DNA of 64,000 nucleotides from Campylobacter concisus (lineage in GTDB: Bacteria; Campylobacterota; Campylobacteria; Campylobacterales; Campylobacteraceae). The stretch is taken from the NCBI RefSeq assembly GCF_003049085.1, contig NZ_PIQX01000002.1, forward strand, positions 62,001 to 126,000. Reading direction: 5' to 3'. Each line of letters begins with the position of its first letter. The first letter of the stretch is position 1. The notes under the pieces were generated by a model. The model saw only the letters and a list, made by a program, of their open reading frames with translations. It was not told the origin of the DNA and did not search any database. Made by a program: the position numbers and the translations under genes. Below are positions 1 through 10,420 of this stretch, one piece after another.

Positions 1-1
1 T

Positions 2-1411
2 CTATCAGCCACATTTTTAAAAATTCTTGAAGATGGCAACGCTGATATAAATTTACCAGAGCTTACGCCATATGAGGATCATTTGGAGTATTTAAAAGAT
101 CAGTTTTTAAAGGTGGAGCTTTACTCAAAGGCTGCTATTTTTGAAAACAGCTCAAGTGATGCCAAAAAGCGTATAAATGAGCAAATTTCTGAGCTAACAA
201 AGCGTATAAATGAGCGCGTCAAACTAAGTAAGATCAGCCTAAAGATAGAGCAAATTTTTAAAGAAAACTCGCTTGACGAAAAAGAGCAGATCATATTTTT
301 AGCCCTTTTAAAAGAGGAGTACGCGGGCGACTTTGAAAATGGTCGCGACCTAAACACGCTAGTTGGGCTAATAAGCAAAGACGAGCTTGAACGCATCAAA
401 AATCGTACTCTTTTAGAGGATGGCTCAAGGCTAATTGAAGGCGCACTAATCGACTACGACGAGGTTTTAAACGCTTATGGCAACGTAAGCAAGAGTTTTT
501 TTATAAACGAAGAAATTTTGCAAAGCATAATGCACCCAAAAAATGACAAAAACAGCAAGAAAATCAAGATCGAAAGCCTGGTAAAAGAGCAAGAAATTTT
601 TGAGCTAATAGAGCCAGTAACTAGCCTAGAAGACGTCGTGCTAAACGAAAAGACAAAGCAGCTTTTAAGCACGATACTAAAGCAAGTAGATAAAAAAGTA
701 CTCGCCAGACTTAGCAGCTGGGGCATAAAAACTAGAAAAAATATAGACGCCAAGATCATCTTTTACGGCGAGCCTGGCACTGGTAAAACCATGAGTGCCG
801 TTGGGCTTGCAAAGAGCCTAAAGAAGCAAATTCTAAGCTTTGACTGCTCAAAAATTTTAAGCAAATATGTCGGAGAGAGCGAGCAAAATGTAAGGAAAAT
901 TTTTGATACTTACAAAGAAATTTGCAAAAAAAGTGGCAGCGAGCCGGTGCTCTTGCTAAATGAGGCCGATCAGTTCTTAAGCACGAGAGTGGAGAGCTCG
1001 AGCGGGGCTGAGAAGATGCATAATCAAATGCAAAATATCTTTTTAGAGCAGATCGAGCGCTTTGAGGGTGTGCTGATCGCCACGACAAATTTCTTACAAA
1101 GCCTTGATGTGGCGTTTTCTAGGAGATTTGACTACAAGATCGAGTTTAAAAAGCCTGATTATAACGGCAGGCTTGCCATTTGGCGTAAAATTTTGCCCGA
1201 AAATGCAAGCTTTGAAGATGGCTTTAGCGTAGAAAGGCTGGCTGAGTTTAACCTAAGTGGCGCTCAAATCGTCCTCGCGCTAAAAAATACCGCACTAAAA
1301 GTTGCTATAAAAGATGATGGGATTTTTACCTTTGAGGACTTCAAAACCACGATAGAGCGTGAGCTAAACTCTAGCTTTGGCGAGGATAAAAAGATGGGAT
1401 TTGGCTCTTAA
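2..1411 (+). CDS. AAA family ATPase, 5' end outside the window
   Basis: The reading frame is open from base 2 through the first in-frame TTG at 83, so the gene starts upstream of the window and only its C-terminal about 470 residues are present. Counting from the TTG, a Walker A (GEPGTGKT) lies at residues 229-236, a Walker B-like LLLNEAD at 291-297, a sensor ATTN near 333 and an arginine-finger SRRFD near 346. The Walker B has Asn where most AAA proteins have Asp, which I recall as usual for one group of stand-alone AAA ATPases. The N-terminal part is helical and charged with no domain I recognise. The substrate is unknown, and no neighbour on the same strand helps. Confidence 0.85.
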   Translation, partial: LSATFLKILEDGNADINLPELTPYEDHLEYLKDQFLKVELYSKAAIFENSSSDAKKRINEQISELTKRINERVKLSKISLKIEQIFKENSLDEKEQIIFLALLKEEYAGDFENGRDLNTLVGLISKDELERIKNRTLLEDGSRLIEGALIDYDEVLNAYGNVSKSFFINEEILQSIMHPKNDKNSKKIKIESLVKEQEIFELIEPVTSLEDVVLNEKTKQLLSTILKQVDKKVLARLSSWGIKTRKNIDAKIIFYGEPGTGKTMSAVGLAKSLKKQILSFDCSKILSKYVGESEQNVRKIFDTYKEICKKSGSEPVLLLNEADQFLSTRVESSSGAEKMHNQMQNIFLEQIERFEGVLIATTNFLQSLDVAFSRRFDYKIEFKKPDYNGRLAIWRKILPENASFEDGFSVERLAEFNLSGAQIVLALKNTALKVAIKDDGIFTFEDFKTTIERELNSSFGEDKKMGFGS

Positions 1412-2013
1412 TCTCTTCCAAATTTTACTATCTCGTGTGGCTATACGCTTTTGCCAAGAGGTAAAGTCTAAAGTGCTAGGGATTACTGGACTAAACGTAA
1501 AATTTTGATTTTATAATTAAATTTGCGCTATGACTGCCACCAAAATTTATAGCAAGACAGACATCAGCACATAATTACTTAGTATAAATTTGGCCCGCTT
1601 ATTTGCCTTAAAATTGTAACATGGTCTTTGCTAAACAAGTAGTTTTTGTTAAAAAATCCTAAATTTTTGGAGTTTATCCACTCCATGACCGCTGCTTGGA
1701 ATGTATATTTGCACGTTTGGTGCTTTAAAAAAGTTTTATTAAAATCTTGTCATTTTGTGTAATACAAAAATAGCCGTCTCACGAAGTCTAAAATAAAAAG
1801 CCTCATAAATTTCAAATTCTCTTTCATGATATTTGTAGCAGCGCTTTTTGAAATCAAAAAAGAGATGAGAAAATAGAAATTTATAGGTCTTTGAGTGCGA
1901 TTTTTACATCCGAAGTAAAGAAGTAATGCGTGATCACTTTAACAATTAGTATAAAAAATTGATTATATTTTTAGTAGCCAAATTTTGTAAAAAGGCTTAT
2001 AAATTTTAGAAAT
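1412..2013. other. 602-bp gap, possible decayed gene on the minus strand
   Basis: No intact gene is visible. On the minus strand one frame is open from 1938 down to 1579 except for a single TGA at 1750-1752. The lower half reads like a protein end (QAAVMEWINSKNLGFF...) and stops with TAA at 1579. I cannot match it to a family. It could be a decayed gene or chance in AT-rich DNA. Confidence 0.3.
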
Positions 2014-3321
2014 TTACTGATTGATCTTATCGAGTAGTTCTTCGACCTCTTCAAGCGCAAAGGCCTCTTCTGAGCTTTGTTTTAAGAAGTTCTCCATAAA
2101 TTCTTTCTTCGAGATCGCAAGGTCAAGCTCCTTGTCGCTGCCCTTTTGATATGCGCCGATACGAAGCAAAACTTCATTTTCTTTTAAAAGTGAGTAGAGG
2201 CGCTTAAATTTCATCGCATTTAGCTTATGCTCTTTGCCTATCACGTCGCCCATGACACGCGAGGCCGAGTTTTGGATATTGATAGGTGGATAGATGCCAA
2301 AGTCCGTTAGCTCGCGGCTTAGCACGATGTGTCCGTCTAGGATAGAGCGGCTTTGGTCAGCTATCGGATCGCTCATATCATCGCCTTCAACTAGCACGGT
2401 GAAAAATGCCGTGATACTGCCCTTACCCTCCTCTTTGCCCGCGCGCTCCATTAGCTGTGGTAAGAGCGTGAGTGAGCTTGGTGGATAGCCTTTTGATGTA
2501 GGTGGCTCGCCAAGCGCAAGGCCGATCTCACGCTGCGCCATCGCAAAACGTGTTACGCTATCCATGATGAAAAGCACATCTTTGCCCTGCTGTTTGAAGT
2601 ACTCAGCCACGCTCATCGCACAAAATGCGCCGTATTTTCGCATGAGCGAGCTATCATCGCTGGTCGCTACGATGATGACTGTGCCCTCCAGGTCGCCGCC
2701 TAGGTTTTTTTCGATAAATTCAGGCACCTCACGGCCACGCTCGCCTATTAGTGCGACTACTTTTATGGGAGCTAGTGTGTTTTTTACGATCATACCCATG
2801 AGCGTTGATTTACCCACGCCTGAACCTGCAAAAATTCCCAGTTTTTGCCCTTTACCACAAGTAAGCAGTCCATCTATAGTCTTTATACCAACGCTAAAAG
2901 GCTCGTTTATAAGCCCTCTTTTCATCGCATCTATCGGTGCTCTCATGATCGGCATATATTCAGTCGTCTCGATCGCTCCTTTGCCGTCAATCGGCTTCAT
3001 AAATGGATCGACCACGCGGCCTAGTAAATTTGGCCCCACGGGTATGCTCATACCTTGATCGCTTTCATAGACGAAGTCGCCTATCCTAAAACCCTCAACA
3101 AAGCCAAATGGACTGATATAAGCGCCATCTGTCTTTATTTGTGTAACCATGCCAAGGCCATTTTTACTCTTATCTTTTGCAACTATACGCACGATATCAC
3201 CAATACTTGGACGAAGTCCAGTGATCTCGATAGTCGTAGCTGTGATTTTAGTTATGATGCCAAAGGTGTTTGAGAGTTTCACACCCTCTTTAAGCTTTAA
3301 ATTTATATGCTCTAAGCTCAA
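2014..3321 (-). CDS. fliI: Flagellum-specific ATPase FliI
   Basis: FliI is the ATPase of the flagellar type III export apparatus; it works at the cytoplasmic face of the basal body with FliH and FliJ. The 435-residue length is normal. The Walker A is GSGVGKST with Lys171, followed by the F1-beta-like core ([10 protein letters not shown], then [19 protein letters not shown]) and the ESCRT-like type III ATPase segment [23 protein letters not shown]. The start ATG overlaps the end of folE by 4 bp, so the two genes are probably translationally coupled. The order fliI-folE matches C. jejuni. High certainty. Confidence 0.96.
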   Translation of the reverse strand: MSLEHINLKLKEGVKLSNTFGIITKITATTIEITGLRPSIGDIVRIVAKDKSKNGLGMVTQIKTDGAYISPFGFVEGFRIGDFVYESDQGMSIPVGPNLLGRVVDPFMKPIDGKGAIETTEYMPIMRAPIDAMKRGLINEPFSVGIKTIDGLLTCGKGQKLGIFAGSGVGKSTLMGMIVKNTLAPIKVVALIGERGREVPEFIEKNLGGDLEGTVIIVATSDDSSLMRKYGAFCAMSVAEYFKQQGKDVLFIMDSVTRFAMAQREIGLALGEPPTSKGYPPSSLTLLPQLMERAGKEEGKGSITAFFTVLVEGDDMSDPIADQSRSILDGHIVLSRELTDFGIYPPINIQNSASRVMGDVIGKEHKLNAMKFKRLYSLLKENEVLLRIGAYQKGSDKELDLAISKKEFMENFLKQSSEEAFALEEVEELLDKINQ

Positions 3322-3890
3322 AAATGCGTTTCCCTAGGAGAGTTTATAAGCGAGAAAAATTCTCGTCTTGTGTCTGCGTTTTTGATAAAGCAGCCTCTAA
3401 GTGCCGAGGTCGTAGTGGTTGAGTTTATCTTTTGCACACCTCTCATCTCAACGCACATATGTCTAGCCTCAACGACAACTCCAACGCCTTTTGGAGCTAT
3501 TACGTCCTCAAGTGCTTTTGCTATCTGCTCAGTCATTTGCTCTTGAATTTGCAAGCGTCTTGCATAGATATTTACCATGCGTGGAATTTTACTAAGGCCA
3601 ACGACCTTGCCATTTGGGATGTACGCCACATGCACACGGCCGATAATAGGCAACAAATGGTGCTCGCAAAGACTGTAAAATTCGATGTTTCGCATCAAAA
3701 CCATCTCATTATTTGAGCTAGTAAAAAGTGCGTCACCAAGAACCTCTTTTGGATCTTCATCATATCCGCTAGTTAGAAATTTAAATGCTTTAAAGACACG
3801 CTCAGGCGTCTTTATAAGGCCTTCTCTGTTTGGATCTTCGCCTATAATCGTTAGCATGTTTTTAACCGAATTTTCAAAACTCTCTTGCAT
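3318..3890 (-). CDS. folE: GTP cyclohydrolase I
   Basis: This enzyme converts GTP to 7,8-dihydroneopterin triphosphate, the first step towards folate and also used towards queuosine-type compounds. The 190-residue length is normal. The zinc-binding CEHHLLPI motif is in the middle and the second Cys is in [11 protein letters not shown], followed by the conserved TTTSALRG. The start is an ATG, and the stop overlaps fliI. The gene diverges from tig, so the 137-bp gap between them must hold promoters in both directions. Confidence 0.96.
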   Translation of the reverse strand: MQESFENSVKNMLTIIGEDPNREGLIKTPERVFKAFKFLTSGYDEDPKEVLGDALFTSSNNEMVLMRNIEFYSLCEHHLLPIIGRVHVAYIPNGKVVGLSKIPRMVNIYARRLQIQEQMTEQIAKALEDVIAPKGVGVVVEARHMCVEMRGVQKINSTTTTSALRGCFIKNADTRREFFSLINSPRETHF

Positions 3891-3984
3891 AAATTTTCTC
3901 CATAATTTTATTGCCAGATTCTACGTTAAAACGCCTTTTATATCTATAAAAATTTACAAATTTACAATGAAATAAGGAAAATTC

Positions 3985-3993
3985 TGCTATATT
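3985..3993 (+). promoter_or_regulatory. Extended -10 promoter for tig
   Basis: TGCTATATT is an extended -10 (TGn plus TATATT) 34 bp before the tig start. There is no good -35, which is usual for Campylobacter sigma70 promoters. An AAAGGA ribosome site follows at 4017-4022. Confidence 0.55.
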
Positions 3994-4027
3994 TTGGGCT
4001 AAAAATTTGTATTCATAAAGGAATTAG

Positions 4028-5359
4028 ATGGAAATCAAAACAAAAGCTCTAGATAGCGTAAATACCCTAGCTAGCACAACTGTAAGTGCAGATGCTATAA
4101 AGTCTAGCGTAGAGAAACTAGCAAAAAAAGCAGCAAAAACTATGAAAGTAGATGGCTTTAGACAAGGCCATGTGCCAGTTGCTATTGTGCTAAAACGCTA
4201 CGAGAAAGAGCTAACAAATGATGCTGAGCAAGATGTCTTAAGAGATGTTGTTGATGAGGCTATAAAACAAGCAGGCAAAAAAAATGATGATCTTATCGGC
4301 GAGCCTATTGTTTCAAAATTTGACAGAAAAGATGGTAAGATCGATGTTGAGCTAACAGTTTCATTTAAGCCAAGTGTCGATGTGAGCGGCTATGAGAGCT
4401 TGATACCTGAGTTTTCAAACCCACGTGTTTTGAAAAAAGATATCGATGAGAAAAAAACTGAACTTTTAAAAATGATAGCTCCACTTGAAAAAGTAGAGAG
4501 CAAAAGAGGCCTAAAAGTTGGCGATTTTGCTAAATTTGACTTTGAGGGCTTTGTTGATGGCGTTGCATTTGATGGTGGCAAGGCTGAAAACTATGTGCTT
4601 GAGATCGGCTCAAATCAATTTATCCCAGGCTTTGAAGATGGTATGGTAGGCATAAAAGCTGGTGGCGAAAAAGATATCGAGGTTAAATTCCCAGAAAACT
4701 ATGGCGCTGCACATTTAGCTGGCAAAGACGCTATCTTTAAAATAAAACTTCATGAAATTCAAGAGAGAAAAATTCCTGAAAAACTAGATGAAGAGATGCT
4801 AAAAACTTTACTTCCAAATGAAGAAAAGCCAACTGAAGAATTACTTGATGAGCGTATAAAAGAGCAAATCCGCCAAGAGAAAATTTATAAACTTATAAAT
4901 GATGAGCTTAAGCCAAAATTTGCTGAAGCTGCGGTCGAGAAATTTAAATTTGATGTGCCAAAAAATATTGTTGAGCAAGAGATCGATATGCAGTTTAGAA
5001 ACGCATGGAGCTCATTTACTCCAGATGATATGAAAAAATTTAGAGAGGACAAAGACGCTCTTTCTAAAAAACGTGATGAGTTTAGAAAAGATGCTGAAAA
5101 TAGCGTTCGGTTAACTTTCATTATCGATGAGCTAGCTCGCGTAAGAGGCGTGAAAGTAAGCGATCAAGAGGTCATTCAAGCGATCTATTTTGAGGCATAT
5201 AGAAGCGGTCAAGATCCAAAAGCACACCTTGAGATGTACCGCAACCAAGGCATGCTTCCAGCTATAAAGATGTCAATGATCGAAGAGAAGCTATTTGGTG
5301 AGCTCTTTAACAAAGAAAAAGACGAGAAAAAAGCAAGTAAAAAAGAGAAGGTCGAGTAA
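4028..5359 (+). CDS. tig: Trigger factor
   Basis: Trigger factor is the ribosome-bound chaperone and peptidyl-prolyl isomerase that meets nascent chains. The N-terminal ribosome-binding signature is seen at [18 protein letters not shown] (about residues 42-60). The FKBP-type domain follows ([20 protein letters not shown]..., about 155-240) and then a long helical C-terminal chaperone region ending in a Lys-rich tail. The length, 443 residues, is normal. The stop TAA shares its last A with the ATG of clpP. The gene is paired with clpP in many bacteria. Confidence 0.97.
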   Translation: MEIKTKALDSVNTLASTTVSADAIKSSVEKLAKKAAKTMKVDGFRQGHVPVAIVLKRYEKELTNDAEQDVLRDVVDEAIKQAGKKNDDLIGEPIVSKFDRKDGKIDVELTVSFKPSVDVSGYESLIPEFSNPRVLKKDIDEKKTELLKMIAPLEKVESKRGLKVGDFAKFDFEGFVDGVAFDGGKAENYVLEIGSNQFIPGFEDGMVGIKAGGEKDIEVKFPENYGAAHLAGKDAIFKIKLHEIQERKIPEKLDEEMLKTLLPNEEKPTEELLDERIKEQIRQEKIYKLINDELKPKFAEAAVEKFKFDVPKNIVEQEIDMQFRNAWSSFTPDDMKKFREDKDALSKKRDEFRKDAENSVRLTFIIDELARVRGVKVSDQEVIQAIYFEAYRSGQDPKAHLEMYRNQGMLPAIKMSMIEEKLFGELFNKEKDEKKASKKEKVE

Positions 5360-5949
5360 TGAGCTATTACGTTCCTGTCGTAGTTGAAAGAACTAGTAGA
5401 GGTGAGCGAAGCTATGATATATACTCCCGTCTTTTAAAAGACAGGATCGTTATGCTAAGTGGTGAGATAGAGGACGGCATGGCCGCTTCTATTGTCGCCC
5501 AGCTTCTATTTTTAGAGGCTGAAGATCCAGATAAAGATATCTATCTATATATAAACTCACCAGGTGGCGTTATAACAAGTGGCTTTAGCATCTATGATAC
5601 GATGAACTACATAAAGCCAGATGTTTGCACGATCTGTATCGGCCAAGCTGCTAGCATGGGTGCATTTTTGCTAAGCTGTGGCGCACCAGGTAAAAGATAT
5701 GCGTTGCCAAATTCTCGCATCATGATACATCAACCACTTGGCGGCGCTAGAGGACAAGCGACTGATATCGAGATACAAGCTCGTGAAATTTTACGTATGA
5801 AAGAGATTTTAAACGGAATTTTGGCCAAAAATACAGGTCAAAAGCTAAGTAAGATCGTAAAAGATACTGAACGTGACTTTTTTATGAGTTCGGCCGAAGC
5901 CAAAGAGTACGGACTTGTTGATAAAATTTTGGAGAAAAGTTTTAAATAA
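5359..5949 (+). CDS. clpP: ATP-dependent Clp protease proteolytic subunit
   Basis: ClpP is the barrel-forming serine peptidase of ClpAP/ClpXP. The 196-residue length is usual. The catalytic Ser lies in [11 protein letters not shown], the His in [15 protein letters not shown], and the Asp is expected in the later [20 protein letters not shown] segment, where the D of TERD fits the family. The ATG overlaps the tig stop by one base. Three short genes follow on the same strand with gaps of 15 bp or less, so tig-clpP probably opens a longer operon. Confidence 0.97.
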   Translation: MSYYVPVVVERTSRGERSYDIYSRLLKDRIVMLSGEIEDGMAASIVAQLLFLEAEDPDKDIYLYINSPGGVITSGFSIYDTMNYIKPDVCTICIGQAASMGAFLLSCGAPGKRYALPNSRIMIHQPLGGARGQATDIEIQAREILRMKEILNGILAKNTGQKLSKIVKDTERDFFMSSAEAKEYGLVDKILEKSFK

Positions 5950-5957
5950 GGCCCAAA

Positions 5958-6980
5958 GTGATAAAGATAGATAATGCACCAGACCCTAAGAAAAAAGTGG
6001 TTGAGGTAAAACATGTTCTAGAAAAAGAAAAGGTAGATATCTACAGATTTTCAGAAAATGTTTTGCATGAATTAAGCGACGATAATGTTCCATCTACGCC
6101 AAATAATTACTCTATTTATTTTGAGAAAATGCTTGATGGACAGCCTGATGAATTTAGAAAAGAGATCGGTGATATTATAGTCGCAAATTCTGAAATTTCA
6201 GTGCCTACAAATGGTAATATCTCTATTGAAAAAGAGATAAAGCAAGGATTTATCCAGATAAAAAGCATGCTTCAAGCCGTGGTGCTAATCTATAAAAATT
6301 TAGGCATCATGAGAGGCCTAGTGCAAAAGCGCATGGATGCACTCAAAAACAATACAAATATCCTAGTTCTTCAAAATGTTTTAAGCGCATTTAATCATGA
6401 CCTAATAAAATTAAACAGCCTTATGGATAAGCATCTTGATGTCATTAAAGTAAGCTATGACGAAGTAGCCAAGATGCTTAAATCTATTGAAGAGCAGTCG
6501 ATTTACGATACGACATATGACGTTTATAATAAAAAATTTCTAGTAGCCACAGTACAAAGTGAAGTAGAAGCCGTTAAAAGATATGGCTATAACGCATCGT
6601 TTTTATTAGTAAGAGCAAAAGATAGATTTACAAATCGTGTTAAAAATTTAAAAGAGCGAAACAATATGTATAAAGCTATATCACAGCTTCTTTTAAGAAC
6701 TTCTAGAAGAAGCGATATAGTAGCTCATTACGGTGATGGCTGTTTTGCTATGGTTATGAAATATACTGATGAAAATGGCACAAAACAAGCCGGTAGCAGA
6801 ATTTTAAATATGCTTTCATCTATACCTTGGAAGATAGATGGTGAAGAGTGTAAGCTTGATATCCAAGTGGTTTCAAGCATGATAACAAAAACAAGAAGTG
6901 CTGAAGAATTAATCTCTTACTCGTTAGATCAACTAATACTAACACAAGATGATGAGCAGCCTATATTTTTGGGTGAATAA
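5958..6980 (+). CDS. GGDEF-domain protein with degenerate active site
   Basis: The 340-residue protein has an N-terminal helical region of about 180 residues and a C-terminal diguanylate-cyclase-like domain (YDTTYDVYNKKFLVATVQSEVEAV is split by a short break; start of the domain near residue 180). The signature site reads GDGCF (259-263) where active cyclases have GG[DE]EF, so catalysis is unlikely. An RxxD (RRSD) lies exactly five residues before it, the position of the inhibitory c-di-GMP-binding I-site. The start is GTG with a weak AAGG nearby. The gene sits between clpP and def; I recall those two as adjacent in C. jejuni. A role as a c-di-GMP receptor is inference. Confidence 0.8.
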   Translation: MIKIDNAPDPKKKVVEVKHVLEKEKVDIYRFSENVLHELSDDNVPSTPNNYSIYFEKMLDGQPDEFRKEIGDIIVANSEISVPTNGNISIEKEIKQGFIQIKSMLQAVVLIYKNLGIMRGLVQKRMDALKNNTNILVLQNVLSAFNHDLIKLNSLMDKHLDVIKVSYDEVAKMLKSIEEQSIYDTTYDVYNKKFLVATVQSEVEAVKRYGYNASFLLVRAKDRFTNRVKNLKERNNMYKAISQLLLRTSRRSDIVAHYGDGCFAMVMKYTDENGTKQAGSRILNMLSSIPWKIDGEECKLDIQVVSSMITKTRSAEELISYSLDQLILTQDDEQPIFLGE

Positions 6981-6994
6981 ATAGGAGTTTGAGC

Positions 6995-7513
6995 TTGATC
7001 TTAGAGGTTTTATCTTATCCAAATAAAAAGCTTTATGAAGTCTCAAAAGAGGTTAAAATTTTTGACGAGGAACTTCACAAACTACTTGATGATATGTATG
7101 ATACGATGATTGCAAAAGAAGGCATCGGCCTTGCTGCTATTCAGGTAGGTGTTGCAAAAAGAATTTTTATTATAAATTTAGCCAATGATGAGGGCGTGCA
7201 AGATAAAGAAAATTTAATCGAAATCATAAATCCAAAGTTTGAACTACGTGAAGGAGAATGCATCTATCAAGAGGGTTGCCTTAGTGTGCCTGGATATTAT
7301 GAAGATGTAAAAAGAAATGAGGTTGTGGCTATCAAATATCAAGACCGCTTTGGCAAAGAGCAAAGCTTAAAGGCTCATGGGCTTTTAGCTATCGCTATCC
7401 AGCATGAAAACGATCATTTAGATGGACATCTTTTTATAGAAAAAATCGGCTTTAATAAACGCAAAAAATTTGACAAGGAATACAAAAAGCAAAAAAAAGA
7501 AAAAGTTTCATGA
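6995..7513 (+). CDS. def: Peptide deformylase
   Basis: Def removes the formyl group from N-terminal fMet of new proteins. All three metal/active-site motifs are present: GIGLAAIQVG, EGCLSVPG (Cys ligand) and QHENDHLDG (two His ligands and catalytic Glu). I chose the TTG at 6995, giving 172 residues starting MILEVLSYP. It is 7 bp after the AGGAG at 6983-6987, whereas the in-frame TTG at 6989 is only 1 bp after it. The last four bases overlap the next gene (ATGA). Confidence 0.95.
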   Translation: MILEVLSYPNKKLYEVSKEVKIFDEELHKLLDDMYDTMIAKEGIGLAAIQVGVAKRIFIINLANDEGVQDKENLIEIINPKFELREGECIYQEGCLSVPGYYEDVKRNEVVAIKYQDRFGKEQSLKAHGLLAIAIQHENDHLDGHLFIEKIGFNKRKKFDKEYKKQKKEKVS

Positions 7514-9015
7514 AGTCTTTAAGATGTGCTACTTACGGCGATGGATTAAAGATAATTGACGTTGAGTCTATCTTCTCTCGCGGGCTTCCTGGTTTTAGCA
7601 TCGTTGGGCTTGCAAGCACAAGCATCAAAGAGAGCACAGAACGCGTAAAGGCAGCGCTTCTGGCACTTGATTTTTCTTTTCCAGCACAAAAGATAACCAT
7701 AAATTTATCCCCTTCAGATCTACCAAAGAGCGGCTCACATTTTGACCTAGCTATCGCTCTTCTTATAGCTCTTCAAAAGGCAAAAAGCTTAGAGAAAATT
7801 TTTGTATTTGGCGAGCTCGGGCTTGATGGAAGCGTAAAAAGCACAGCAAATTTATTCTCAATCCTTCTTTTTTTAAGCACGCAGGTAAAAAACGTAAAAG
7901 TCTTGGTGCCAAAAGAGATAGCACAAAAAGCTTCTATGATCCCAAATTTAGAGATTTATGCGGTTAGTACTCTAGAGGAAGCGATTAGATTTTTTAATGA
8001 CATAGAATTTGCAAAAAGCATACGTTTTAACGCTACACATGAGCTATTTTCAAACGTGATAGAAATTTCTGGCAAAAGATATGTTCCAAATTTAAACTTC
8101 GAGCTTGATTTTAAGGATGTTTTGGGTCAGGATCGCGCAAAAAGAGCCTGCGTTGTTGCAGCTGTTGGCATGCACAATATTTTATTTGAAGGCAGTCCAG
8201 GTAGTGGCAAAAGTATGTGTGCAAAACGCCTAGTTTACATCATGGCGCCACAAAGCTTAGAAGAGGTACTAAAGTCTGCCGCTTACCGCTCTTTAAACCT
8301 TCAAGATAGTGAATTTACAAGCACTAGAGCTTTTCGCTCACCACATCATACCTCGACAAAAAGTTCAATATTTGGTGGTGGCTCAAATGTCGCAAAGATC
8401 GGCGAAATCGCACTTGCAAATGGTGGAGTGCTATTTTTTGACGAATTTCCACACTTTTCTAAACAAGTGATCGAGAGCCTCAGAGAGCCACTAGAGGACA
8501 ACCAAATCCACATCGCAAGAGTGAATTCAAAAGTGACTTATGAGACTAAATTTATCTTCGTAGCAGCTCAAAATCCATGCCCTTGCGGAAATTTATTCTC
8601 TCGCAACCTAAATTGCAAATGCAGCGAAAATGAGATAAAAAACTACAAATCAAGAATTTCAGCTCCAGTGCTTGACCGCATTGATTTAAAAGTTGCTATG
8701 GACGAGAGCTCGCCAGGCGACAAGGCTAGTTTGAGCTCACAGCAGATGAGTGATATGGTCTTAAAAGCCTTTATATTTCAAAAAAAACGCAATCAAGATG
8801 AGCTAAACGGCAAGCTAAATGACGCACAAGTAGAAAAATTTTGTCTACTGGATAATGAAGCAAGAGAAATTTTACAAAAGGCAGCCTCGAGGTACAATCT
8901 TTCTCAAAGAGGCATAAAAAGAACACTTAGAGTGGCTAGAAGTATCGCTGACCTTGATGAGAGCGAGCAAATTTTAAAGCCCCACATCTTAGAGGCACTT
9001 AGTTTTAGGGCATAG
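7510..9015 (+). CDS. comM: YifB/ComM family Mg-chelatase-like AAA+ ATPase
   Basis: The domains run in the order seen in ComM: an N-terminal Lon-protease-like fold (GLPGFSIVGLASTSIKES, about residues 25-45), a Mg-chelatase AAA+ core with Walker A GSPGSGKS (about 229-236) and Walker B VLFFDEFPHF, the NPCPCGN zinc-type Cys segment with more Cys after it, and the C-terminal chelatase domain. ComM is a hexameric helicase for branch migration during natural transformation, shown in Vibrio and Acinetobacter. That fits naturally competent Campylobacter, though the role here is inference. The gene overlaps def by 4 bp and ends 1 bp before nnr. Confidence 0.9.
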   Translation: MKSLRCATYGDGLKIIDVESIFSRGLPGFSIVGLASTSIKESTERVKAALLALDFSFPAQKITINLSPSDLPKSGSHFDLAIALLIALQKAKSLEKIFVFGELGLDGSVKSTANLFSILLFLSTQVKNVKVLVPKEIAQKASMIPNLEIYAVSTLEEAIRFFNDIEFAKSIRFNATHELFSNVIEISGKRYVPNLNFELDFKDVLGQDRAKRACVVAAVGMHNILFEGSPGSGKSMCAKRLVYIMAPQSLEEVLKSAAYRSLNLQDSEFTSTRAFRSPHHTSTKSSIFGGGSNVAKIGEIALANGGVLFFDEFPHFSKQVIESLREPLEDNQIHIARVNSKVTYETKFIFVAAQNPCPCGNLFSRNLNCKCSENEIKNYKSRISAPVLDRIDLKVAMDESSPGDKASLSSQQMSDMVLKAFIFQKKRNQDELNGKLNDAQVEKFCLLDNEAREILQKAASRYNLSQRGIKRTLRVARSIADLDESEQILKPHILEALSFRA

Positions 9016-9016
9016 A

Positions 9017-10420
9017 ATGAAAAATTTATATTTAGATACGAGAATTTTGGACGAGAGGGCAGGCGAGAAATTTGACCTCAGTGAAGAAATTTTAATGGAA
9101 AACGCCGCCGCCGGCATAGCAAATTTTATACGTAAAAAATTTAAAAAAGGCATGAGAGTACTAGGCGTTTGTGGTGGTGGAAATAACGGCGCAGACGTGC
9201 TTTGTGCGTTAAGAATGCTTGAGAGTGAGTTTGAGTGTGAATTTATCCTAGCTAGTAAAAATTTAAAGCCACTAGCCGCCAAACAGCTTGAACGTGCAAA
9301 ACTAGCTAATGTGCACGAAAGCCACGATATAGATATTAGTTTAAAAGAAGCGAACTGTGTCATAGATGGACTTTTTGGTTCAGGGCTAAATAGAAATTTA
9401 GACGAAAAGCACATAGAGCTTATCTCAAAGATAAACAAAAGCTCTGCCTACACTATCGCTTGTGATATGCCAAGTGGGCTAAGTAGTGACGGCAAGATGC
9501 TAGGTGCTTGCGTAAAAGCGGACATCACGATCACAATGGGAGCTAGAAAGCTTGGGCTCTATAGCGACGCTGCAAAAGACTTTGTTGGCAAGATAAAGGT
9601 CGCTGATCTTGGTATAAGCGCTCAAAACTATGAGTGCAAGAGCGACTATCATTTGCTTGAAAAATGCGACCTTGTACTTCCAAATAGAAAAAATCAGTGC
9701 GTAAATAAGGGCGACTTTGGCCATGCATTTATCATATCTGGCGAGCACATAGGAGCTAGCAAGCTTTGTGCAAAGGCGGCATTTGCCTTTGGGGCTGGGC
9801 TAGTTAGCGTGATAGGCAAGCAGGACTTAAATTTACCAACGCAGATCATGCAAGCAAGCAAGATAAGCGAGAAAATGAACGCTGGAGCCGTTGGCATGGG
9901 GCTTGGCAAAAAGGGCATAGAAGAGCTTGATACGCAAATTTTAAAGAGCAAAAAGCTAGTGCTTGACGCTGATATCTTTTACAGCGCAAAAGTGCTTGAT
10001 CTATTAAATGAAAACTGTGTTTTAACGCCCCATCCAAAGGAATTTTGCTCACTTTTAAGGCTTTGTAATATAGCAGATATCGACGTAAAAACATTACAAG
10101 AAAATAGATTTGCTTATACTAAGGCTTGGAGCGAGAAATTTAAGGCCGTGCTAGTACTTAAAGGCGCAAATACGATAATCGCTAAAGGCGGGCAAATTTA
10201 CATCATGCCTTATGGTAAAAATACGCTTGCAAAAGGTGGCAGTGGTGACGTGCTAAGCGGACTTGTGCTTGCCCTTTTAGCTCAAGGCTACGAGCCACTG
10301 GATGCTGCTATCTCGGCTACACTAGCTCATGCGCTTAGCCTTAGAAATTTTGGCAAAAACAGCTACGCGCTCGAGCCAACAGACATTATAAAAGGAGTAA
10401 AATGCTTACGAAAAAGATAG
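9017..10420 (+). CDS. nnr: Bifunctional NAD(P)H-hydrate epimerase/dehydratase
   Basis: The 467-residue protein fuses the NnrE (YjeF N-terminal) epimerase, about residues 1-210, with NnrD (ribokinase-like carbohydrate kinase fold), about 220-467. It repairs damaged NAD(P)H. The epimerase region has VCGGGNNGADVL and the conserved DGLFGSGL...ACDMPSGLSSDGK. The dehydratase region has VLTPHPKEF and the late KGGSGDVLSG anion-hole motif. The last 19 bp overlap purN. The order nnr-purN-terC matches C. jejuni. Confidence 0.93.
   Translation: MKNLYLDTRILDERAGEKFDLSEEILMENAAAGIANFIRKKFKKGMRVLGVCGGGNNGADVLCALRMLESEFECEFILASKNLKPLAAKQLERAKLANVHESHDIDISLKEANCVIDGLFGSGLNRNLDEKHIELISKINKSSAYTIACDMPSGLSSDGKMLGACVKADITITMGARKLGLYSDAAKDFVGKIKVADLGISAQNYECKSDYHLLEKCDLVLPNRKNQCVNKGDFGHAFIISGEHIGASKLCAKAAFAFGAGLVSVIGKQDLNLPTQIMQASKISEKMNAGAVGMGLGKKGIEELDTQILKSKKLVLDADIFYSAKVLDLLNENCVLTPHPKEFCSLLRLCNIADIDVKTLQENRFAYTKAWSEKFKAVLVLKGANTIIAKGGQIYIMPYGKNTLAKGGSGDVLSGLVLALLAQGYEPLDAAISATLAHALSLRNFGKNSYALEPTDIIKGVKCLRKR

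Noticed and set aside
756-1088. 110-codon frame opposite the AAA ATPase
   Set aside because: It is antisense to the Walker A and B region and its content is explained by the codons of the real gene.
2564-3058. 164-codon frame opposite fliI
   Set aside because: It is a shadow frame across conserved fliI codons with no start signal.
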